DNA of 64,000 nt. Source: Dimorphilus gyrociliatus. Lineage: Eukaryota > Annelida > Polychaeta > Dinophilidae. Of this stretch, positions 38,369-48,911 are shown piece after piece. The translations under genes were made by a program, and so were the position numbers. The stretch covers positions 434,001 through 498,000 of the forward strand of contig CAJFCJ010000025.1 in assembly GCA_904063045.1 (NCBI GenBank). Direction: 5' to 3'. Positions within the stretch are counted from its first letter, which is position 1. Every line of letters starts with the position of its first letter. The notes below the pieces were generated by a model. It was not told where the DNA came from and did no database searches. It worked only from the letters and a program-made list of their open reading frames with translations.

Positions 38369-41300
38369 CAGTAAATATATTGTATATAGGTTATATGTTA
38401 TAGACGTGTATACAATAAGAAAAGTATCGAACCGTTCCGCCATAATTTACTGTTGCCAAAGGATAGTTTGCTCACACACACCAGAACTAATAAATCCTTT
38501 TTTTTATATTTATTTCCTCAGTTTGACCTTACTAACTGAAATTTTTTATTCCTTTTATTTTTCTATTTATCCTTCTATTATCATCTTAACCCGTTCTCTT
38601 TTTTCTTTCTCTTCAAATTTTACTATGTGTATTGTTTTTCTATCTCTTTTTCTTACTCCCGTTTTGTCTCACCCTCTGCTTTCCCTTTCTCTTTCCCTTT
38701 CTCCTGCCAACTATCAAAAGGGAATGATTTACGAGTATTGACTTTATTCGATCCGCTAGGACTTTTTTTTTGATAGGAACCAAGCGTTACATGACGGAAA
38801 GTTAACAACCAAGAGATTTATCTATTGAAACATATCTGTATATATATTGTATATATTAATATATATATATATATATAACTGTGTTTAACCTCTTTCTAGT
38901 CCTTTAAACGTCACTTAAAAATTCACAAGATTACAAACATGTTCTGTATGTTAAAGAGCCCACTAGGCTTAATTGAATCAAGTTTATTTGCAGGAAGAAG
39001 AAAGATATAAAGAATTTTAGTAATGCTATTATTTACTATTTCAATAAAGAAAACATTACATCTTTATAGTATTTAATATCCGTTTAATTTATTAAGTTAA
39101 TTTATTTAAAAAGATTCTTAACAGCATTTAAAAAGCAAATATATAATTTAAATATATTCTTTATACCTAACCGTAAAGGCAGACATTATTATTAATAGCT
39201 AGCCTTTCATCTTGTATTTTTTACATATATATATATAATATGATCTAAAGAAGACATGTTAATAAAAAGTAGGGAAAGGAGGGAGGGGGGCGAGAGGGGA
39301 AAAAAAGATAATAAAAAAAAAAGAATGCGGATACGAATCAATTTATTCGTTCGGAAAACTTACCCAATTGTTCTATATACACCGTAATTTCTTTCTTTTC
39401 TTTATTGTTTTATGTATTAAATCCAATTTACTATTTTTTATAGAGTTAACGTACTTTCATTTTGTATATTATTGTTTTGTTTTTGTTTTTTTATAAAAAC
39501 AAGAAATTAAATAATAAATGTCCTTGTAAATATTTTTTTTGTCTTTACTTTCCTTGTCCTAAAATAAAAAAAAAAGTTTACAGTTGGTAAGTCGAGCATT
39601 ATTCTTCACTGGTCATTGCATTTCCTGAGATTTATAGAAGAGGATTATAGTCATGCTCAGTTCCACATTAATAGTTTTTTGTTGTGAAAAAAAAATCGAT
39701 TCACTCTATTTTTCATCTTTTTTTTGCTCTGTTTAACAAAAACAACTAAAAATTTATAGAAATAATAAACTCCTGTATTCATAAATCTTTAATTCTTCTC
39801 ATTTATTTATCATCTTCAATGTAGAAAATGATAATGAAAGGAAAAGTCATTTTTAACAGATTCCCTACTTTCTATATAAAATATTTTTTTCTAAAAATGG
39901 GAGAAAAAAAAGGAAATTGTTCACTTAGGCGTAAGAAACAAAATGGATTACAAACAAACACACTTTATTCCAAGATTTAATCTACTTTTTGGCTACTTTT
40001 TTTCCCCAGTATCCAAACAGGAAATAAAAGTTGACGTATAACAAAATATAAGTATGAAGAGGATAGATAGATGGGAGAATGAGAAAGATTGTGAAAAAAT
40101 AAAGGGGAAATGAAGAGACAAAAAGTAAAATTGTAGGAAAAGAGTAAGATATTAAGTTATTAATTATAAGATAAAAATTGCAAATATAGGTTTAAGATGG
40201 AAAATAAACGAAAAAAATACTATAAATAGCTAGATACTATATATGTAAACTATACTATGTATAGTTACTAGTCTTGGCGAAATTTATGTACTATGGATGG
40301 AATGTACTAGATTTAGTATTTAAAGAAAAATGGGAAAGAGGAGAAACGTATAATAAAAGAAAAGTTGAATTATTAAGAAGCGGAGGTGTATATTTGTTAA
40401 TTAGTTAAACAAAGCTCTTAAATATGTAATAGTAGAATAATGTATTTGTGTAACAGTATTTCAAAGCCAATCAACTAATGCAATGTACTAGTTTTATAAT
40501 ATTTCTTCTTTCCCAACTCAAATTTCTCTATTTAGCTATAATTCTATTTTTAGATCTATAAATAATTGTTTTAATATAAATCTATTAAAGAGAGAAATAT
40601 AGAATTTTTATAACTCGAATATTTTTCTAAACAATTAACTATTTATATAAAGTTGAATTTACTAAGTTTTCTTATATTATGCTATTTTATTAAATCAAAG
40701 GGAAAAATTGATGTGATATAAAGGTTATTTCGACGAGTAATATTATGTATTTATTTAATTATTATTATTATCTTGCTCCCTCTTCCTCTTCCTCTTCCTC
40801 ATGCTCTTCTTCTTCTTTTTTCCACTGATTGTTTACTTTCGTTGAAAAAGTTAAAACAAAAAAGACATAACTTCCTCTCTTCCTCTTTTCTTTTTTATAT
40901 ATATTTTAAGTACAATAATACTTTACTCTTTACTTACAATTTGACAGCTTTGAAAGATTAGAGGAAAGATAGTAGTCATTTTAGATGAGGAACTTCAATA
41001 GAATGACTACTTTTGTAAAGAGTACTTGACAAACAAAAGGATAAAAAACGGCTGCTTGAACAGCTGGTTTACGCTGTGTGGTTATGGTAGGTAGGCTTTA
41101 AAAAGAGAAATTGTGGGAAAACAGAGGATAATATTCTAATAGGTTAGGAATAGAAGAATTATGTGTAAAAAATGACGATTTATGTTATTCGATCTTTATG
41201 ACGTGTCCATCAGTTTAATCTAGGGAATTTAAATTAAAGCGAATACTCTATAAAAAAAACTGATCTGTATGCGATAACGAAAAACTCTAGGTCCTTGATG

Positions 41301-43131
41301 TCACGCTTTTCCGATTAATGATAGTTGTTGGAACATTTCCAACAGCCTAATTTAGACGCCTCATCCGGCTAGTTTCACCCCTTAATCCCACAACGTCCCT
41401 AATAGCTAGTCTATGTATTTCAACTTGTTTTTTTTAAAATAACCTATTCTATTGAATTCTCTTGAAAGATTGATAAATTATCTAATGTCCAAATACATAG
41501 ATTTTAAAATGGCGGGTGTTATTGTTAACAGAGATCAACAAATGAGAGAAAAAAAGTGGGAAATTTTTTTGTTTTCTTCTTTTTGTATTCTTACGGTTTT
41601 CTTTTGTCTTTAATTAAATATAAGGAAAAACAAGCTGCTTACGTCGCTTTACGAAATTTCAAGTAAAGTGGGTGATTTCCTTCAAGTGAAAAAAAAACAA
41701 AATCGTTTAATCTTTCGTCTCTCTTTAATTCTTTCTCTATTTCTTTCTCGTTGTATCGATCAAATAATTTATACAAGATTATTTAAATGGTCAATTAACC
41801 TGTTTTATCTTCTTTCCTTCCTTTATCCTCGTCTCTTCGTTGACTTTTTTTTGTCATTTTAATAGCTAAAACAATTTATTATAAGTAAAAAAAAAAGGTT
41901 AATCAATTATATGAAAATGTAATAAAAGAATATAGGATAAAAAAACAATAGTGATATAATAATAATTATTATAATAGCTGGAAAACCTTTTACTTTTCTT
42001 CTACAAGATATTATTTGATTAAAGTAGAAATATATCGAAGAATATCTTAAAATGATGATATATTTCCCTAGAAAGAGTAAGAAGAGTGGTTGGAAAAGAA
42101 TAGCACCCTCAAGTAAAAACAAAATATATATATATCATACAGTAAGTTACAGCTTCTATAAGGAGAAAAAAAACACTTTTTTTTTCGCTGATCTTGCCCT
42201 CTTTTGTAGTTTTAACTTTAACCTTCCACTAGGCAATTTGTACGCATGAGAAGGGGAGAAAAGTGCGATATCCACTAGTCAAATAGATATTTGTTTACAT
42301 GATTTTTTTTTCCTTTTTCTATATTATACGCTTTCTTTTCAATTTTATACATTTTCAACTAATTGTTGACCTAAATATTAACTATTTAATAATAGACGCC
42401 ATTGGTTTTGCGTTTCTTTTTTAATTAATGAAGTTAATATTTATTTGTTCAATATCCATTCGATATGATTATATTTTTTACTGAAAAATATCAATTTAAA
42501 ATTGTGTATTGTAAACTAAAACGCTTCTTCTCTTTGCCTAAGAAAAATGTCTATAATATGCACTATATATACTATTTTTACAAATTATCAATAGGTATGT
42601 TATAAACTATATGATTTGTAAATTTTCTCTGTTTTCTTTACCTAATACTTTTAAAAATCAAATTATAACGTGAAACTGAAGAGGTGAAAGGATTGGAAAA
42701 AGTGTGAAGTGGGTGGAATAGGAGAGCTGCGGGATTATATTATACAGTATATAAACACTTGAAGGTAAGAGAGATAGAATGATAGATAGATAGATGGATA
42801 GATCGGCGGCGGAGAAAAGCATATTATAGAAAGTATGAAAAGAGAAACGCTTACAACTTTATACAGATACAATGAGATAGGAAGAGAGGCTTCTTTTTCT
42901 ATATCCCCATCAAAGTCTACCTAGCTTATTACTACAAGTGTAAATTTACTATGAATTGGTCAGAAGGCCTATACTCAAAACGAATAATATCTGATAATAA
43001 ATGATAAAGATTTTAATAAATTATGCATAAACTAAGCATTTGTACGTAAAAGGAAAATATTACAGGTTTTCAAATGCATCTATCAACGCTAGACGTCGCT
43101 GTTCTAGACATCAACTGTCTCATTCGTCGAA
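34199..43131. other. Gene-poor interval of about 8.9 kb
   Basis: Very AT-rich sequence without a supported gene. It holds the DUSP19 3' region, (TA)n at 38335-38361, TA-rich palindromic stretches near 37045-37090 and 38840-38880, a (CTTCCT)-like tract at 40775-40815, and small blocks with more G+C near 41270-41400, including a perfect inverted repeat at 41326-41344. Open frames are low-complexity Phe/Leu/Ser or Lys-rich. Regulatory DNA for the downstream GPCR is possible but not shown. Confidence 0.5.
41326..41344. repeat. Inverted repeat TGTTGGAA-CAT-TTCCAACA
   Basis: Two perfect 8-bp arms flank a 3-nt spacer inside a block that is G+C-richer than its surroundings. It could bind a dimeric factor. 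No gene overlaps it. Confidence 0.6.
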
Positions 43132-44376
43132 ATGGAGGCTAACATTAACACCAATAATTCTGCCAACTGGATTCAATTATGTACTACAAGAGAAGTGGAT
43201 ACAATTCACAGGAGTGACAATGACAAGTTATACCTTGAAGCCGAAAAGTTTGTTGACAAACTTATACCGACTATATGTCTTTTCGGAATTGTTGGAAATC
43301 TCTTGAATATAATTGTATTAACTCGGAAGCAACTGCAAAGTGTTATGGATCGACTGGAAAAATCAGCCCACGATGGACTTTTAGCTTTATCCGTTAGCGA
43401 TCTATGCTATTGTTTGTCAAGTTTCCCATTATATTTACAAACTGATTCCAATAAGTATACGCATATGTTTATGGAAAATTCGTTCATGGTTTACTATTCA
43501 ATGTACAAAGGTTACGTATTCAATGTGTTTATGATGTGCAGTGCCTGGCTGACTATTGTTATGGCTGCAAGTAGGTATGTTGCAGTTTGTCACGCTTTAC
43601 AAGCGAGAAGAGTAATCTCCGTAAAGTGTACAAGAATAGCCATCATACTGTGTTTCGTTGTGTCATCGGTTTTCAATACTCCAGATTTATTCGGTGTTAA
43701 ACGATACAAATGTCATCCACCAATTAACTGTACATGTTATTTTGTTGATTATCCTAATCCTTTCGGAAGCAAAATGATCCATAAAGCATATATTTACCTT
43801 CAGCCTATCTTAATTACTTTTATACCTCTATGTATTTTGTTAGTGTGTAATATCTTTCTACTTATAGAATTAAAAAGATCAGCAAGAATGAGGCGTCTAC
43901 ACGTCATACAAGCAACATCTTCGACTCCTAGGTTGAGAGTAACCTTGACTTTAATCTCTATTATTTTGCTCTTTATTTGTTTCGTCTTTCCTTCGGAAGT
44001 TTTTAAATTTTTGAAATCTGAACCTCAAGTGCATCAAAAGTTCGATAATTCAAAACATATTGCCAATACTATATGTAATGGGATGGTGGCCGTCAATTTC
44101 TCCGCAAACTTCTTCCTCTACTGTTTTGTTAATCCAAACTTTAGGAGTACAATGAGAAACATGCTATGCGGTAGATTAAAGCAGAGTAACGGAATTTATA
44201 GTGGAGTTGGTGGTCATACAATAATAGCCACTTCAATGACAGAAGTAAATGCCATAGGTATAAGAAAAGTAAAAGGAAGCGGAGGGATAGGAGGAGGTGG
44301 AGGAGTAGCAGGAGGAGGAGGAGGGGGAGGAGGAAGTGATAAATGTGAAATGACACTATTGCCCAAGAGTCTCTAA
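43132..44376 (+). CDS. Class A G-protein-coupled receptor, peptide type
   Basis: Intronless 414-aa seven-helix receptor of the rhodopsin family, expected in the plasma membrane. TM1 is about 46-66 with VGN; TM2 81-101 with LSVSD (Asp90); TM3 about 126-147, ending in SRY (148-150) in place of DRY; TM4 165-183; TM5 218-245; TM6 270-290 with FVFP; TM7 about 308-333 with NFFLY in place of NPxxY. The SRYVAVCHALQAR and NFFLYC segments resemble FMRFamide/myoinhibitory-type invertebrate neuropeptide receptors, but the ligand cannot be assigned. The usual Cys at the top of TM3 is missing (Met124 by counting back from Arg149). An N-linked site NNS lies near residue 8. The C-tail has a glycine-rich stretch (383-401) from a GGA-rich DNA repeat. 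AATAAA follows at 44411. The start was chosen as the first ATG before TM1 in the long frame. Confidence 0.92.
   Translation: MEANINTNNSANWIQLCTTREVDTIHRSDNDKLYLEAEKFVDKLIPTICLFGIVGNLLNIIVLTRKQLQSVMDRLEKSAHDGLLALSVSDLCYCLSSFPLYLQTDSNKYTHMFMENSFMVYYSMYKGYVFNVFMMCSAWLTIVMAASRYVAVCHALQARRVISVKCTRIAIILCFVVSSVFNTPDLFGVKRYKCHPPINCTCYFVDYPNPFGSKMIHKAYIYLQPILITFIPLCILLVCNIFLLIELKRSARMRRLHVIQATSSTPRLRVTLTLISIILLFICFVFPSEVFKFLKSEPQVHQKFDNSKHIANTICNGMVAVNFSANFFLYCFVNPNFRSTMRNMLCGRLKQSNGIYSGVGGHTIIATSMTEVNAIGIRKVKGSGGIGGGGGVAGGGGGGGGSDKCEMTLLPKSL
44283..44336 (+). repeat. GGA/GGAGGN repeat encoding a poly-glycine tail
   Basis: A purine-rich imperfect GGA repeat inside the GPCR coding region gives two glycine runs in the cytoplasmic tail. 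Such tracts are prone to length variation. Confidence 0.85.
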
Positions 44377-46385
44377 AGAAGATTAAAAAAAATTAAAAAT
44401 AACTTTTTCAAATAAACAAACAAACTGTATGAGAAGAACAGAAAAGTTATGCTTTGTATAACAAACTATTAGTATATATTTATATATATTTTGTTCGTTT
44501 TTCTCGTTGTCCGGTGATGCAGAAGCAATGTATAATGAACAGTATTTTTTTCCGTTCTCTTTTTATACAAAACAATATACAAATGTATAAAATTTTCATT
44601 CAAATCTATGCAATTTATTGCATAAACACTAATATATATATATATATATATATAAATATATATCATTCTTGGAAGCTAAATAAGATTAACTAACTAATTT
44701 AGGTAGAAATCAAAATGGCACAAATTCTTACGAAAGAGGCTGGAAAGGGAGAACATCATTAATAGTAATATCCTATTAAAAAGCTGTGTTTCTCGAGGCT
44801 TTCTTGAGGATTTACTCTCTTCAATTTCACACCTTTTCATTTCCGTTTTTTCTATAAATATACTACATAACAGATATATATATATACATATACTGTTTAT
44901 ATATACCGTATATAGTATATACGTATGCGTGTGTTTCCTACAATCTCCTTTCATGGACTAGAGTGTATACATATTAACTTTCTTTCATCATTTTATTTAG
45001 GTCATTATTATTTTATTTAGGAAAAATCTACGAGAGGACAATATAAAACAAATGATGCTAGCTGCGAATGACATTTGTAATTGATTTGCCTCTAAATTCC
45101 AACTTATCGATTCATTTCAGTTCCTCTGTCAAACTAATAACTATCGACGGACGGTAAGATTTAAATGATTTATCACTATACTTTCTTTTGTCTTCAAAAC
45201 AAATTACTGGCCTTCTTCCTTATCTTTCCACTACAATTTTTACGATGTGGATCGCTTTCGGTAGTTGTTCTCATTAGCCCTTCAATTCTCCACCAACTAA
45301 TAATGAAATTGCAACCGAGATCAACAAGATCCTTTCATTCCATTTGAACCTGCCGAAACCCCATCATCCAGTTTAACTTGCACGAAGAATCTACTAATAA
45401 GAGCACAAGAGAAGCGTTCTCTGTTGCACTTGCCAAGAAAAAGGATCTCCTTGTATTGTCTTAATATATGAAAGGATGATAGAAAAGACAAAAAAGATCA
45501 TGTCTATTCTTTTCGCTCTTTAGAGTAAAAAAGAAAAAATGAGGAATTTATACTGTAAAAACTATTTATTTCATAAGGGAATTTCTTTTTACCATTTTCC
45601 CTATTAGCATTTTATATCGCTTAAAGGAATTTCCTTCAGAAAAAGCCCCAATATTGTTTAAGGGAATCCGCTAAAATTGGAAAAAGGAGAGTGTTTTAAG
45701 AAATTTCTTCTTTCCAAATATATATATATTTTATATAAATATATACTTTACTCCTTACTTATGCATTTATTATAGTTAAGCCCCTGGAATAAAGGCGAAA
45801 TAAAAGAGTGGTTCCTGTCTAAAAATAGCCCGTTAAGCCTAAATCTATGTGATTACAACCTAGAAAATTGTATTTATAACCTCTTAAAAAATCTCTGACA
45901 CTATTTACCTTTTCATTAACTTTTTCAACATTATTTTTACCGCCCACTCGTTGATGGAACACTTCAGTACTCATAAAGATTTTTCGCCATGTTAACACGC
46001 TGTATACAAAGTATATATATATCCATAAATAAATATATGTACAATGTACTCTCACATAATAAGCAACAAGTTTTTATAAATGTATGCATTAACTCGTTTA
46101 CAAACTTGCTTATGCATATAATTTTATTAAAAATCATGTTTTAAAAAAAGAACCTTTTGTTTGTTTATGCAAATATATCTTAGCAGTCATGTCTATTGAA
46201 TATGGATAGAACACGCTTCAATATACAAAAGCCATTTCTATTAGCTTTTGTTCATCTTTATTTTACTGTTTTGCTATGTATATTACTATATTCTTTAAAA
46301 AATTACACTAGACTTCTTTCTTTTACATTTCTTTCTCCTCCTCTTGCCCTCTCTTTATTAGCCCTCTACATCTTCTTTCTTTCTT

Positions 46386-46439
<54 letters not shown>

Positions 46440-46961
46440 GCTCACCCTTCATTTACTCATTCTCTCTTCTGTTTCTTTAAACTCTCCGATATTTTTTCAG
46501 AATTATAGAGGTACAAGCCTATAATCTCCTAAATATCTCTCCATCTTCGAATATTCAGTATTTATAAACTGTAACATAAATTTTATATAGAAACGTTACT
46601 TTAATAACGTCTTTACATAGACATAGAAACTATATGAAGAATACAATATATAAAACCTATATACACATATATATTATATATTTTTAATATTGCTTTATGA
46701 ATCAACCTTAGTAATGAATTAATTATTTATTAAATCGATATAAAGAGTAAAACGTGGTTTATATTGCATATTGGATATGGTTAATGGGTTTTTTAAAGAA
46801 AATATCAACAAGAAAAACCTTTTTTTGTCAAACTACTTAAATCTACATAACATTTGTCCTGAGGTTCCTTAGGAATCAACTCTTTATAGGTTCTTGTTCG
46901 TGAATTTACCCTACGTGTTTTTTCCTTTTCCTTTTTCCCAAAATCTCCTTCATCTCTCTCT

Positions 46962-47033
<72 letters not shown>

Positions 47034-48002
47034 ACACACACACACTCTCTCACTCTCTCACTCTTTCATATGTAGTTTAATCTCCTGCTTACCATAGCAA
47101 AAATTTGTTTTTCTGATACTCGACCAATATCTAGTTCTTTCTAGGAACCTCGATTAAAAGAGCCTTAATCTTTACAACTTATACCTAATTCTCTTAAGTC
47201 AGAGCACGCTATATTTAGTTTGATAATTTCCTATATTTATTTTTTTTTGTCATAATATCTTACAAACTAGACCCATTGAAAAGGAGTATAATAAAAATTT
47301 TAACCTTGGCCGACTTAGACCATAATCTTTGGTAAATTGACCAACTCACATCCTATTAAATGTAAGTAAAGCTTGCTTAAATAAGTCTTAGGTATTGTGC
47401 GTATGCAGTACATTCAGTAAGTATCCTATATATAGCTTCCTATAATAATTCATTATTGCTTATTTTCAGTTTTAATAATTTGTATTCATTTTAAATTTAA
47501 TTATTGTATAGAATTGACGACTCTCCATATTCAGACAGCTGCTTACGCCTTCAGTATGACGTAAGATATCTGTCTAAGTCATCAATATTTCATGCTAAAG
47601 AGGAATTGACGTATGAAGTGAACTCATGGGGACATTAAAATGTACGTATAGGCCTATCGAAGGTTACTAAATCTATCTTCATCATTTAATGTGTTCCAAA
47701 TGCGGCTACTATGACAGAGCTAAGCATATTCTGTAATTAATTGTGATTATATTGAACATTTGCACGTCAATTTTTATAATCACAAATCAAAAAAAGATTT
47801 ATCAACTCCTGCCAAACTCTCCTTCCTGTAGTTCTTTTTTTTTTATTTGTTTATTTTCTTGTATTTACTTTATACATTTATAATGTTGGCTATGAATGTC
47901 ATAATTAATTTTTTCCTTTCCTCCCCCCTTTTCTTATCATCCTTACGCACACATACATACTTGAGAAAACTATCACGTTAACTCTCCCTCTCTTTCCCCC
48001 CC

Positions 48003-48033
<31 letters not shown>

Positions 48034-48600
48034 TTCTCTTTCTATCTCTCCATCCTCACCTTCCTTCACTTGACCACACTCTGACCTCTTTTCTTTATCA
48101 CTTGTGACGCCATCTGTGGGCATCTATCTGGAAAACAAGCTTAAACCTGAGAACAAAGAGACCAATGTAGATAAAAGAATTAAGTAATACTTTTAGTCTT
48201 CTCTATGTTATACTTATTGGAAGATGAACATTATTATAAGAATCTTATTGGTAATGATTGCAGAATTCTTTAACGTTTTTACACATTATCTGCTGCAAAT
48301 TTAAACAAATTACATTTTGCTATTATTTATTATTTATATTAATTGTAGACTAGGTCGCATTGAGATTCATTAAGTAGATATTAGATACAGTTAATCAACT
48401 CTACATAATAACAACAAGAAAATACTTTTTGCAATTTTTGTATAAGTGCTATGTACTCTTTGTCTTACACATAGTTTATTAATCAATCAAAAAGTCATAG
48501 TTTCCTACTATTACGGGTACATTGAAGTTAACTTGGTAAATAAATGATAATTTTATTTTTACGAACCAGAATGACAAGTTTACACTTGAAAAACGTCAAC
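44377..48600. other. Intergenic with microsatellites and a possible micro-exon
   Basis: AT-rich spacer with (TA)n near 44633-44663, (CT)n/(CA)n at 46391-46439, a long (CT)n at 46967-47031 followed by CA repeats, and a CT-rich tract at 47982-48052. At 45121-45153 a 33-nt stretch lies between a good acceptor (ttcatttcag) and donor (ACG then gtaaga), followed to about 45470 by less AT-rich DNA with some frame openness. I could not link it to any gene. A CTCF-like AGATGGCGT motif (reverse strand) is at 48107-48115. Confidence 0.45.
46391..47045. repeat. (CT)n and (CA)n microsatellites
   Basis: (CT)14 at 46391-46418 with adjoining (CA)10 to 46439, and a second, longer (CT)32 at 46967-47031 again followed by CA repeats. 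The same CT-then-CA arrangement occurs twice within 600 bp. Confidence 0.95.
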
Positions 48601-48674
48601 CTAATCATCTATAAATAGAATGGGCTTTTAGAATATCCGAAAGATGGCGCTGTGTTTAGCTCACTGAGCTCAAC

Positions 48675-48682
48675 ATGCAAAT
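48675..48682 (+). promoter_or_regulatory. Octamer ATGCAAAT upstream of U1
   Basis: A perfect octamer 72 bp upstream of the U1 start. Octamers are the usual distal element (Oct-1 site) of vertebrate snRNA genes; here it sits unusually close. The proximal sequence element should lie at about 48686-48710 but I cannot define it from consensus. Confidence 0.55.
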
Positions 48683-48746
48683 CAACCACGAAGTAGACTG
48701 CACACTAAACGGCGAAATATAGACCGCTCACTGACACCAGAAAAGC

Positions 48747-48911
48747 ATACTTACCTGGCAGGGGGAATCGCCGCGATCATGAAGGCGGCTTCCTCAGACT
48801 GAGGCCTTTCCATTGCACTCCGGATTGGTTGACGTCTGCGATCATCTCACATTGAGATGACTCGACTGTACAATTTTTGTTAGTGGGAGATCAGCGTTCG
48901 CGCGGTCTCCT
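48747..48911 (+). ncRNA. RNU1: U1 spliceosomal snRNA
   Basis: Starts with ATACTTACCTGGCAGGGG, whose ACTTACCT pairs with 5' splice sites. Stem-loop I carries the U1-70K loop GATCATGAAGG, and stem-loop II carries the U1A site ATTGCAC (in CCATTGCACTCCGGA). Stem-loop III is a perfect stem TCATCTC-acatt-GAGATGA that differs from the human sequence on both sides, consistent with compensatory change. The Sm site AATTTTTG is at 48872-48879. The last stem-loop has GCG-TTC-GCG at its tip. Length of about 165 nt equals the family norm of 164. The gene stands alone, and the donors in this window (gtaagt, gtgagt) match its 5' end. It appears intact and functional. Confidence 0.97.

Noticed and set aside
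43040-43306. Alternative upstream open frame overlapping the GPCR start
   Set aside because: Different frame from the seven-helix protein and without motifs.
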